From: Gemmatimonadaceae bacterium
GTDB taxonomy: Bacteria > Gemmatimonadota > Gemmatimonadetes > Gemmatimonadales > Gemmatimonadaceae
DNA length: 9,847 bases
Direction of reading: 5' to 3'
NCBI GenBank assembly: GCA_025453855.1
Contig: JALOPO010000181.1
Coordinates: 1-9,847, forward strand
Shown here: piece after piece, positions 1 through 6,525 of the stretch
Position numbering within the stretch: the stretch's first letter is position 1
How the letters are laid out: every line of letters begins with the position of its first letter
Program-made: the position numbers and the translations under genes
Notes under the pieces: generated by a model
The model's database searches: none
Told to the model about the DNA's origin: nothing
What the model saw: the letters and a program-made list of their open reading frames with translations, nothing else

Positions 1-629
1 ACGATGTTGCGGCGGCGCTTGTTGAGCTTGATGATCTTGAAGTCGTACGTCTGGCCGAGGAGCTCGTCGATGTTCGGCACGCGGCGGAGCGCGATCTGCG
101 AGCCGGGGAGGAACGCATCGACGCCCATGAGGTCGACGACGACGCCACCCTTGATCTTCTTGACGAGCGTGCCGGTGACCGGCTGGTCGTTCTCGTAGGC
201 GAGGCGGATGCGCTCCCACACGCGCATGAAGTCCGCCTTCTTCTTGCTCAGGACGACCGACCCTTCCTGGTCCTCGAGGTGCTCGAGCAGCACTTCCACG
301 ACATCGCCGGCCTTGAGCTCCGGCATGTCCTTGAACTCCTCGAGCGGGACCGACCCCTCCGACTTGAAGCCGATGTCCAGGATCACGAGGTTCTCGCGGA
401 TCTCCATGACGGTGGCCTTGACGATCTCGCCCTCGTCGATGGAGGCCATCGTGCCCTGGTACATCTCGATCATGCGCTCGTAGTCTTCGGAGGTGTATTC
501 GTCCTCCTCGAAGAGTTCGGGGCGCCGGTTGGCAAGCGGCCGCAGCTGGCTGCGCTGCAGGTCACGCTTCTCGCGTGCCGTGAGGGCCGTGCCGGTTGAA
601 GTGGTGGGGGTGGTCTCGAGGTCCGCCAT
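1..629 (-). CDS. rpsA: 30S ribosomal protein S1, N-terminal part (runs off window)
   Basis: Ribosomal protein S1 binds mRNA on the 30S subunit and helps initiate translation of structured or weak-SD messages. The ATG is at 629-627 and the frame stays open for 209 codons to the low-coordinate edge. An acidic, poorly conserved N-terminus is followed by a first S1/OB-fold domain at about residues 66-130 (EIVKATV, LVILDIGFKSEG, VPLEEF, VVLSKKKA) and a second from about residue 149 (VTGTLVKKIKGGVVVDLMGVDAFLPGSQ), cut at residue 209. The GFKSEG/KKKADF arrangement is typical of bacterial S1, which usually has four to six such domains; the remainder lies outside the window. No Shine-Dalgarno is visible directly upstream (the run before ATG is CTTCCCCAC), which is common for rpsA. 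It has its own promoter candidate at 734-761 and follows cmk, as in proteobacterial aroA-cmk-rpsA clusters. Identification is secure. Confidence 0.95.
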   Translation of the reverse strand, partial: MADLETTPTTSTGTALTAREKRDLQRSQLRPLANRRPELFEEDEYTSEDYERMIEMYQGTMASIDEGEIVKATVMEIRENLVILDIGFKSEGSVPLEEFKDMPELKAGDVVEVLLEHLEDQEGSVVLSKKKADFMRVWERIRLAYENDQPVTGTLVKKIKGGVVVDLMGVDAFLPGSQIALRRVPNIDELLGQTYDFKIIKLNKRRRNI

Positions 630-695
630 GTGGGGAAGTCTGGAACGTCCGTGCGGAGTGGTTGGCTCGCCGCACCGAGGCTGAAGGAGACGACG

Positions 696-715
696 CGACC
701 CCGCCGCAGGGGTCG
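696..715 (-). promoter_or_regulatory. Hairpin in the rpsA 5' leader
   Basis: A perfect 7-bp inverted repeat (CGACCCC, 6-nt loop, GGGGTCG) lies about 67 nt upstream of the rpsA start and just downstream of the predicted transcription start, so it would fold near the 5' end of the leader RNA. Structured, SD-less leaders are known for E. coli rpsA, where S1 represses its own translation. An equivalent role here is inference only; a 7-bp GC stem can occur by chance in DNA this GC-rich. Confidence 0.3.
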
Positions 716-733
716 ATCGCGCGCGAACCCGGC

Positions 734-761
734 AATCTAGCCCGCCGGTTGCGGCCGTCAA
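734..761 (-). promoter_or_regulatory. Sigma70-type promoter for rpsA
   Basis: On the minus strand TTGACG (761-756, 5 of 6 to the -35 consensus) is separated by 16 nt from TAGATT (739-734, 4 of 6 to the -10 consensus). Transcription would start near 727, giving a leader of roughly 97 nt before the rpsA ATG. It is the best-looking promoter in the window and sits in the 271-bp gap between cmk and rpsA, where an independent promoter for the abundant S1 protein is expected. The rest of the gap (630-900) holds only the hairpins listed separately; I see no small gene in it. Confidence 0.6.
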
Positions 762-867
762 CAGCCGGACCTTGCGCATGCTGCCCGGGCGTGCTATCGC
801 AACGATCGGGGGCGCCGGGAGACGAGCTCGACCGACGCTCCGGCACCGCCAGCCGGCGGCACGAGCG

Positions 868-894
868 CGCGGCGCACGCGGGCCGTGCGCCGCG
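868..894 (-). terminator. GC hairpin directly after cmk, terminator-like without U-tract
   Basis: A perfect 11-bp inverted repeat (CGCGGCGCACG / CGTGCGCCGCG, 5-nt loop) begins 6 nt after the cmk stop codon. Position and stem strength fit a 3'-end structure for the upstream operon. No run of T follows on either strand, so it is not a canonical intrinsic terminator. It could be a U-less terminator, a 3' RNA-stabilising stem or a Rho-assisted end, and would separate the operon from the rpsA promoter just downstream. Confidence 0.45.
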
Positions 895-900
895 AACGCG

Positions 901-1524
901 CTACGCCGCTCCCGACCCGTCCCGGGGCGCGCGTTCCCCGTCCCCCGCCACGGCCCGCGCGAGCGCCACGATCCGCTCCACCTGTGTCGAGGAGCACCGC
1001 ATCGCGCGCCTGGACCGTCTGCGTGCGGTCCGCCGCGTCGCGACGCACCAGTCGCTCGGTCTCCTCGGCCACTTCGTCGTTCGTCGGGCGCCGTCCGAGC
1101 CGCTGCACGAGGCGCCGCGTGGCACGCTCCCACGGATCGGCGACGAGGAAGATCTTGAGCGCCGCGTCGGGAAAGACGACGGTGCCGATGTCGCGGCCGT
1201 CGACCACCACCGCGTGCGCGGCCCCGGCCGCCCGGACCTGCGCGTTCACCCACTCGCGGCAGGGCTGCAGCCCGGCGCGCCATCGAGGAGCGCGACGAAG
1301 CTCCGCTCACCCGGCACCAGCGTGATGCGGTGCGCCTGCGCGAGCACGCCCTCGGCAGTGAACGTCTCCGGCGCGCCCGACTCCAGCGCCAGCGCGGTGA
1401 GCGCGCGATAGAGCGCACCACTGTCGACGTGCCGGATGCCGAGCCGCTCCGCGACCCACTGCGCGGTGCTCGACTTCCCCGACGCCGCCGGGCCGTCGAT
1501 GGCGATCACGAGCGGGCGCGTCAT
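901..1524 (-). pseudogene. cmk: Cytidylate kinase, broken by two frame changes (or assembly error)
   Basis: Cmk phosphorylates CMP and dCMP with ATP in pyrimidine nucleotide salvage. The ATG at 1524 overlaps the aroA stop (ATGA). Residues 11-19 form the P-loop GPAASGKSS, followed by HVDSGALYRAL, typical of Cmk. Near 1281-1258 this frame stops making sense and the family sequence resumes one frame over with CREWVNAQVRAAG, VDGRDIGTVVFPDA, then FLVADPWERATRRL. Near 990-983, after DAVLLDT, the sequence returns to the first frame (QVERIVALARAV) and ends at TAG 903-901. Compared with E. coli Cmk from memory, about 20 residues containing the IRTxEV region are missing at the first break and about 6 at the second. 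As written, no single frame makes a full kinase. The coding signal on both sides is good, so either recent mutation or a sequencing/assembly error is possible. The family assignment is certain. Confidence 0.88.
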
Positions 1525-2789
1525 GCGGAGGTCGCCACGTGCGCGAGCTGCGCCCAGAAGCCCGGATACGAGACCCGCACGCACTCGCGGTCGTCGATCG
1601 CGATGTCGTTGCCGGGGAGCGCGGCGAGGACGCCGAACGCCATCGCGATGCGGTGGTCACCGTGCGTCGTGACGCGCCCCGCGAGCGGACGCGGGCTCCC
1701 GCGCACCACCAGGCCGTCGGGGCGTTCGTCGGCATCGGCGCCGATGGCGCGCAGGTTCGACACGACCGCAGCGATGCGGTCGCTCTCCTTCACGCGCAGT
1801 TCGGTCGCGTCGCTGATCACCGTCTCGCCCTCGGCCCGCGCGGCGAGGCAGGCGAGCATCGGCAATTCGTCGATGAGCGACGGGATCTCGTCGCCCCCGA
1901 TGTTCGTGCCGCGCAGCCCGGGCACCCGCTCCACCGCCAGCTCCGCGACCGGCTCGCCGCCGCTGATCGTCTCGTCGAGGCGCGCGACGGGAGCGCCCAT
2001 GCGCGCGAGCACGCGGAGCGCGCCGGTGCGCGTCGGGTTGACGAGGACGCGCTCCACCAGCACTGCGCGACCGAGGAGGAGCGCGAGGGCAAGCGGGAAG
2101 ATCGCCGACGACGGATCACCCGGGATCCGCAGGGCGAGCGGCGCGAGGCGACCACCCGGCTCGAGCGCGACGCCGTCGTCGTCGACGACGAGCGTGGCGC
2201 CCTGGGCGGCGAGCAGCCGCTCCGTGTGATCGCGCGACCGCTGCGGCTCGTCGACGCGTACCGGCACGCCGCCCACGAGCCCGGCCAGGAGGAGCGCGCT
2301 CTTCACCTGCGCGCTCGCGGTCGGCGACGCATACGAGAGCGCCCTCAGCGCGCCGCCGCAGATCGTCATCGGGAGCCCGTCATCGCGCGCGAAGACGAAG
2401 CGCGCGCCCATCTGCGCCAGCGGGCGCGCGACGCGACGCATCGGGCGCCGCGAGAGCGACTCGTCGCCCGTGAAGGTGGCCGTCATGAGGTGCCCGGCGA
2501 CGATGCCGGCCATGAGCCGAGTGGTGGTGCCACTGTTGCCGCAGTCGAGCGCCGTGGACGGCTCCTGCAGCCCGCGCACCCCGCGACCGACGACGATCAC
2601 CTCGTCCGCGTCGTCCCACTCGGTCGCGACATCGACGCCGAGCGCCGCGAGGACGCCGGCGGTCGAGCGCACGTCGGCCGACGGCAGCACACCGCGCAGG
2701 CGACTCCGTCCGTCGGCCAGCGCGGCGAACATGAGGGCGCGGTGCGACAGCGACTTGTCGCCCGGCACGCGCAGGCGGAGCACGGTCAC
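1521..2789 (-). CDS. aroA: 3-phosphoshikimate 1-carboxyvinyltransferase (EPSP synthase)
   Basis: AroA transfers the enolpyruvyl group of PEP to shikimate-3-phosphate in the cytosolic shikimate pathway. I chose GTG at 2789, giving 422 residues: it makes a GTGA overlap with the dapD stop and has GAGG 10 nt upstream. GTG at 2798 would add three residues. Motifs in order: PGDKSLSHRA (K12), DCGNSGTTTRL (83-92), RRPMRR, SAQVKSALLLAG, GDPSSAIFPLA (224-234), NPTRTG, IDELPMLA (D307), LRVKESDR (K334, E335) and HGDHRIAMAF (376-385). Length matches the family (E. coli 427). GDPSSA and RRPMRR resemble Bacillus/CP4-like (class II) enzymes more than E. coli, but the Gly of GNSGTT, often Ala in glyphosate-tolerant forms, is kept; any inference on tolerance is weak. 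The gene is intact and its stop overlaps the cmk start. Confidence 0.96.
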   Translation of the reverse strand: MTVLRLRVPGDKSLSHRALMFAALADGRSRLRGVLPSADVRSTAGVLAALGVDVATEWDDADEVIVVGRGVRGLQEPSTALDCGNSGTTTRLMAGIVAGHLMTATFTGDESLSRRPMRRVARPLAQMGARFVFARDDGLPMTICGGALRALSYASPTASAQVKSALLLAGLVGGVPVRVDEPQRSRDHTERLLAAQGATLVVDDDGVALEPGGRLAPLALRIPGDPSSAIFPLALALLLGRAVLVERVLVNPTRTGALRVLARMGAPVARLDETISGGEPVAELAVERVPGLRGTNIGGDEIPSLIDELPMLACLAARAEGETVISDATELRVKESDRIAAVVSNLRAIGADADERPDGLVVRGSPRPLAGRVTTHGDHRIAMAFGVLAALPGNDIAIDDRECVRVSYPGFWAQLAHVATSA

Positions 2790-3634
2790 CGCAGCCACGC
2801 CTCGAGCGTGGTGGCGAGGTCGGTCTTCTCGTCACGGTACTTCACGATCACGGGCGTCTGCAGCCCCAGCCCCTCGGACTCGGCGAAGCCGCCGCGAATG
2901 CGGCGCGTGCCGGGCACGACCACCGCGTCCGCCGGAATGACGAGGGGTGTGGCGGCCGAGCCGCGATAGACCGTCTCGCGCACGAGATCGTAGACGGGCG
3001 TGCCGCGGGTGAGCACGACGCCGGCGGCGAGCACCGCGCCCTCGCGCACCACCGTCCCTTCGTAGACGCCGCAGTTGCCCCCGACGATCACGCGATCCTC
3101 GATGATCACCGGCGACGCGTTGATCGGCTCGAGTACGCCGCCCAGCTGCGCGGCGGCGCTGATGTGGCAGTTCGCACCGACCTGCGCGCAGCTCCCCACG
3201 AGCGCGTGCGAGTCGATCATCGTCCCCTCGCCGACCCAGGCGCCCACGTTCACGTACATGGGCGGCATGCACACGACGCCGCGCGCGAGATATGCGCCGC
3301 GCCGCACCGCGCTGCCGCCGGGCACGATGCGCACGCCATCCCCGACGGTGAAGCGCTGCGGCGGCATGGTGTCCTTGTCGATGAAGCTGAAGCCGCTGTT
3401 CATCGACATGCTGGCGATCTCGCCGATGCGGAAGGCGAGCAGGATCCCCTGCTTCACCCACGGCACCGCATGCCACTCGCCATCGGCGTCGCGGCGCGCG
3501 GCGCGCACCACGCCCAGCTCGAGCGCCTGCAGGTGCTTGCCGATCACGTCGGCGGCATCGATCGGGAGCTTCTCGCCGGCCGGCGTGGCGGCGATGATCG
3601 GGATGCGATGGGCGAGGACGTCGAGGTCGATCAT
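2786..3634 (-). CDS. dapD: 2,3,4,5-tetrahydropyridine-2,6-dicarboxylate N-succinyltransferase
   Basis: DapD succinylates tetrahydrodipicolinate using succinyl-CoA, committing flux to the succinylase branch of diaminopimelate and lysine synthesis. From ATG 3634 it encodes 282 residues, close to E. coli DapD (274). The helical N-terminal third ends near WVKQGILLAFRIGE (59-72). From about residue 100 come hexapeptide repeats of a left-handed beta-helix, including VNVGAWVGEGTMIDSHALVG (128-147), SCAQVGANCHIS, AAQLGGVLEP and IIEDRVIVGGN. D141 in TMIDSHALVGSCAQVG lines up with the catalytic Asp of characterised DapD. The start lies 5 nt after the dapA stop, with no obvious SD; GTG at 3661, inside dapA, is a less likely alternative. 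The stop overlaps the aroA start. The strict GTMID..VGSCAQ signature supports DapD over other acyltransferases of this fold. Confidence 0.95.
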   Translation of the reverse strand: MIDLDVLAHRIPIIAATPAGEKLPIDAADVIGKHLQALELGVVRAARRDADGEWHAVPWVKQGILLAFRIGEIASMSMNSGFSFIDKDTMPPQRFTVGDGVRIVPGGSAVRRGAYLARGVVCMPPMYVNVGAWVGEGTMIDSHALVGSCAQVGANCHISAAAQLGGVLEPINASPVIIEDRVIVGGNCGVYEGTVVREGAVLAAGVVLTRGTPVYDLVRETVYRGSAATPLVIPADAVVVPGTRRIRGGFAESEGLGLQTPVIVKYRDEKTDLATTLEAWLR

Positions 3635-3639
3635 GGGGG

Positions 3640-4542
3640 TCAGGCCGTGAGCGCGCCGCACGCGACGAGCGCGGCGCGGAGCGCGGGGCGATGCTCGTCG
3701 GCGAGCGGGACGAGCGGGAGGCGGAGCACGTCGGCAATCCGTCCCATGGCGGCGAGTGCCGCCTTGACGGGAATCGGATTGCTCTCGAGGAAGGCGGCGG
3801 CGTACCAGCCGCGCAGCGACAGGTCGATTGCGGCTGCCGCGGCATGATCGCCGGTGAGCATCGCCTCGCAGAGCCGCGCGACAGGGCCCGGCACGACGTT
3901 CGAGCAGACGGAGATCACCCCGTCGCCGCCGAGCGTCATGAGCTCGAGCGTGAGCGGATCGTCGCCGCTGAGGAGCGCGAAGCCGGCCGGACGATGGCGA
4001 AGGATCTCGCGCATCTGGTCGACGTCACCGCTCGCCTCCTTCATGGCCACGATGTTCGGGTGCTCGGCGAGGGCGAGCGTGGTGGCGGCGGTCATGTTGC
4101 TCGCCGTGCGTCCGGGCACGTTGTAGAGCACGACGGGACGCTCCACGGCGTCGGCGATCATCGTGAAGTGCGCGACGATCCCGCGCTGCGGCGGCTTGCT
4201 GTACATCGGGCTCACGACGAGCAGGTGCGTGGCACCGGCGCGCACCGCGGCACGCGCGCTGGCGATCACGCGCCTCGGGTCGTTGCTGCCCACCCCCGCA
4301 ACCACGGGGATGCGTCCGTCCACGACCTCGGCGGTGATGGCGATCACGCGCTCCTGCTCGTCGGCATCGAGCGTCGCCGCCTCGCCAGTGGAGCCGCAGG
4401 GGACGAGGACGTGGATCCCCTCGGCCACCTGCCAGGCGACGAGGTCGCGCAGCGCACGCTCGTCGACGGCGCCGGTGTCGGTGAACGGCGTCACGAGTGC
4501 GGTGCCGCTCCCCGCGAGCGGATGGCGTGGCGAGGTCGTCAT
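3640..4542 (-). CDS. dapA: 4-hydroxy-tetrahydrodipicolinate synthase
   Basis: DapA condenses pyruvate with aspartate semialdehyde through a Schiff base on a lysine, the first dedicated step to diaminopimelate. ATG 4542 overlaps the dapB stop (ATGA) and has a strong Shine-Dalgarno, GGAGGG, 8 nt upstream. The 300-residue product matches the family (about 290-300). Seen in order: GTALVTPF (13-20), PCGSTGEAATL with S51-T52 at the substrate site (usually TT), VVAGVGSND, LLVVSPMYSKPPQRG, LYNVPGRT with Y140 as catalytic Tyr, and IVAMKEASGD with K168 as the Schiff-base lysine. The C-terminal region contains LLSGDDPL, GGDGVISVCSNVVP and the NPIPVKAAL motif typical of true DapA rather than other members of the aldolase family. 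The lysine-gene context agrees. Intact. Confidence 0.97.
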   Translation of the reverse strand: MTTSPRHPLAGSGTALVTPFTDTGAVDERALRDLVAWQVAEGIHVLVPCGSTGEAATLDADEQERVIAITAEVVDGRIPVVAGVGSNDPRRVIASARAAVRAGATHLLVVSPMYSKPPQRGIVAHFTMIADAVERPVVLYNVPGRTASNMTAATTLALAEHPNIVAMKEASGDVDQMREILRHRPAGFALLSGDDPLTLELMTLGGDGVISVCSNVVPGPVARLCEAMLTGDHAAAAAIDLSLRGWYAAAFLESNPIPVKAALAAMGRIADVLRLPLVPLADEHRPALRAALVACGALTA

Positions 4543-5237
4543 GACGCGTGCCCTCCGGCGACGTCGCGCACGACGTCCTCCATGGTGAACCAGCCGATGC
4601 GCCCCGGGAGCCAGCGCGCCGCGAGCAGCGCCCCGTCGGCGAAGACGCGCCGGTCGCGCGCTTCGTGCACGAGCGTGACCTGCTCGAACGGCGCATCGAA
4701 GACGAGCGCGTGCGTGCCGGGCACGTGGCCGGTGCGCACGCTGGTCACCGGGAGCGCTGCACCGCGCGCGTTGGTGGCGATCGCCGCGAGGTGGATGGCG
4801 GTCCCGCTCGGCGCGTCGCGCTTGGCGGCGTGGTGCGTCTCGACGAGATGGGCGTCGAAGCCGTACTTCGGCACGAGGCGGCGCGCGGCATCGGCGACGA
4901 GCGTGGCGAAGAGCGCGACGCCCACCGAGAAGTTGGGCGCGGCGAGCACGCAGCCGGCGGCATCGGCGACCCAGGCGCGCAGCTCCGGCTCGCGGTCGCG
5001 CCACCCCGTGGCACCGATCACGAGCGGGACACGCGCGGCGAGCGCAGCCTCGACGTGCGACGGCACCACCTCGGCGATGCTCGTGTCGATCGCCACGTCG
5101 CACCCCTCGAATGCGTGCGGCGTCACGGCGTCGTCGCGCCCGAGCACGCGCACGATCTCGCAGTCGCGCTGCGTGGCGAGCGCGATGATCTCGCGTCCGA
5201 GGCGACCCGGGCCGATGACGACGAGGCGCGTGGTCAT
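4539..5237 (-). CDS. dapB: 4-hydroxy-tetrahydrodipicolinate reductase
   Basis: DapB reduces the DapA product with NAD(P)H to tetrahydrodipicolinate. ATG 5237 overlaps the lysC stop (ATGA) and is preceded by GAGG at 7-nt spacing. The product has 232 residues, compact compared with E. coli (273) but within the range of short bacterial forms. The nucleotide-binding loop is GPGRLGR (9-15); PLVIGATGW (71-79) and AAPNFSVGVALF (99-110) follow. The catalytic signature is ETHHAAKRDAPSGTA: H135-H136, K139 and DAPSGT 141-146. RTGHVPGTHALVF and VHEARDRRVFADGALLAARWL complete the C-terminal domain. The region between the Rossmann loop and PLVIGATGW is shorter than in E. coli, which accounts for most of the length difference. 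No frame disruption. Operon position between lysC and dapA fits. Confidence 0.95.
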   Translation of the reverse strand: MTTRLVVIGPGRLGREIIALATQRDCEIVRVLGRDDAVTPHAFEGCDVAIDTSIAEVVPSHVEAALAARVPLVIGATGWRDREPELRAWVADAAGCVLAAPNFSVGVALFATLVADAARRLVPKYGFDAHLVETHHAAKRDAPSGTAIHLAAIATNARGAALPVTSVRTGHVPGTHALVFDAPFEQVTLVHEARDRRVFADGALLAARWLPGRIGWFTMEDVVRDVAGGHAS

Positions 5238-6525
5238 GCGGCCGCCTCGAAGAACTCGGCGTGAAGGGCGCGCATCGAGTCGGGGACCTCGCGATCGTCG
5301 ACGAGCACGGTGAGGTTGATCCCGCTCGCACTGAGCGAGAGCATGTGGATGCGGCGATGGCCGAGCGCCTTGAGGATGCGCCCCATGGCGTGGCCATCGT
5401 CGGCGAGGCCGGAGCCGACGACGCTCACGATCCCGCGCCGCCGCTCGACGGTGACGTCGCCCACCTGCCGCAGCTCGGCGACGAGCGGATCGAGCGGGCC
5501 GTTCTCGTCGATGGTCACCGAGACGCTCACCTCGCTGGTGGCGACGACATCGACCGAGACACCGTGGCGCTCGAAGAGGTCGAAGACGCGTCGCAGGAAG
5601 CCCGGCTGGAAGAGCATGCTCCCGGTGGCGACGCGGATGATCGTCGTGTCGCGCTTGCCGGCGATGGCGGTCACGGCGCGCCGCGGCGCATCGGAGGTGA
5701 TGCGCGTGCCGGTGCCCGAGGGATTGCGCGAGTTGAGGACGCGCACCGGGATGCCGAGGCGCACTGCGGGGGCGATCGTCGCGGGATGCAGCACCTTGGC
5801 GCCGAAGCTCGCGAGCTCGCTCGCCTCGTCGAAGCGCACGTGCTCCACGGTGCGGGCCTGCGGCACGACGCGCGGATCGGCGGTGAGCATGCCGTCGACG
5901 GCGGTGAGCATGCCGTCGACGTCGGTCCAGATCTCGATGACGTCGCTGCGCACGGCGGCGCCGACGAGCGAGGCCGAATAGTCGGAGCCTCCGCGCCCGA
6001 GCGTGGTCGTGATCCCTGCCGCGGTGGCCCCGATGAAGCCGCCAAGCACCGGCACGCGCCCCGCCTGCACGAGCGGGAGGACGCGCTCGCGCGCGGCGAG
6101 GGCGATGGCATCGGGGAGCGGCGCGGCAGCACCGAAGTCGTCGTCGGTGACGACCACGCGGCGCGCATCGACGTGCGCCGCGTCGATGCCGAGCACGCGG
6201 AAGGCGTGCGCGCAGACGAGCGACGAGACCTGCTCGCCGACGCTGGCGATGGCGTCGAGCGAGCGCGGGGTGACGAAGCCCAGGACCGAGAGCGCCTCGC
6301 AGAGTGCGGCCAGCTCGTCGAAGGCGACGCTCACCTCGCCCATGACCTCGCCCAGGTCGGGCGAGCCGGCGAGGAGCGTCTCGCACTCCGCGAGATGCCG
6401 AGCGCGGAGACGACGACGATCGGCCGCTCCGCGACACGCCCCTGCACGATGCCGCCCGAGCGCCTGATCGCCTCGGCGTCGGCCACCGAGGTGCCGCCGA
6501 ACTTGCAGACGATCGTGCCGCTCAC
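5234..6525 (-). pseudogene. lysC: Aspartate kinase, one frameshift with missing segment (or assembly error)
   Basis: Aspartate kinase phosphorylates aspartate, the entry step to lysine, threonine and methionine. GTG 6525 overlaps the asd stop (GTGA). The N-terminus has CKFGGTSVADAEAIRR (KFGGTS 8-13) and VVVSALG, then the frame fails near 6405-6398. The family sequence resumes in another frame as RARHLAECETLL and continues to TGA 5236-5234: TPRSLDAIASVGEQVSS, TTTLGRGGSDYSA, DVDGMLTA...DPRVV, SFGAKVLHPAT, then two ACT domains (about TIIRVATGSMLFQPGF...SEVSVSVT and IVSVVGSGL...INLTVLVDD) for end-product feedback. Against E. coli LysC recalled from memory, about 25 residues after VVVSALG are absent. 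A 21-bp tandem duplication lies in the DPR motif. An internal ATG at 6343 could only yield a kinase without KFGGTS. The monofunctional class and identity are certain; whether the break is real is not. Confidence 0.9.
5879..5920 (-). repeat. Perfect 21-bp tandem duplication inside lysC
   Basis: Two identical adjacent 21-bp copies (5879-5899 and 5900-5920) encode VDGMLTA twice, so the protein reads TDVDGMLTAVDGMLTADPRVV where aspartate kinases normally read TDVDGMLTADPR. The copy is in frame and inserts seven residues in a conserved nucleotide-site loop of the amino-acid-kinase fold. Slippage during replication, or an assembly or sequencing artefact, would both create this pattern. Confidence 0.95.

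Noticed and set aside
2176..2191. 16-bp perfect palindrome TCGTCGTCGACGACGA
   Set aside because: It sits within aroA and arises from a run of Val and Asp codons (VVDDD); there is no reason to call it an operator.
1539..2969. Long plus-strand open frame (476 codons) opposite aroA and dapD
   Set aside because: It is antisense to genes with complete family motifs, is rich in Arg/His/Ala/Gly as expected of a GC-rich shadow frame, and shows no domain I recognise. The same applies to long plus-strand frames at 3691-5313 and 5261-6898.
983..6405. Programmed frameshifting or translational bypass in cmk and lysC
   Set aside because: No slippery heptamer with downstream stem is seen at the joins, and conserved residues are absent from the DNA altogether, which recoding cannot restore.
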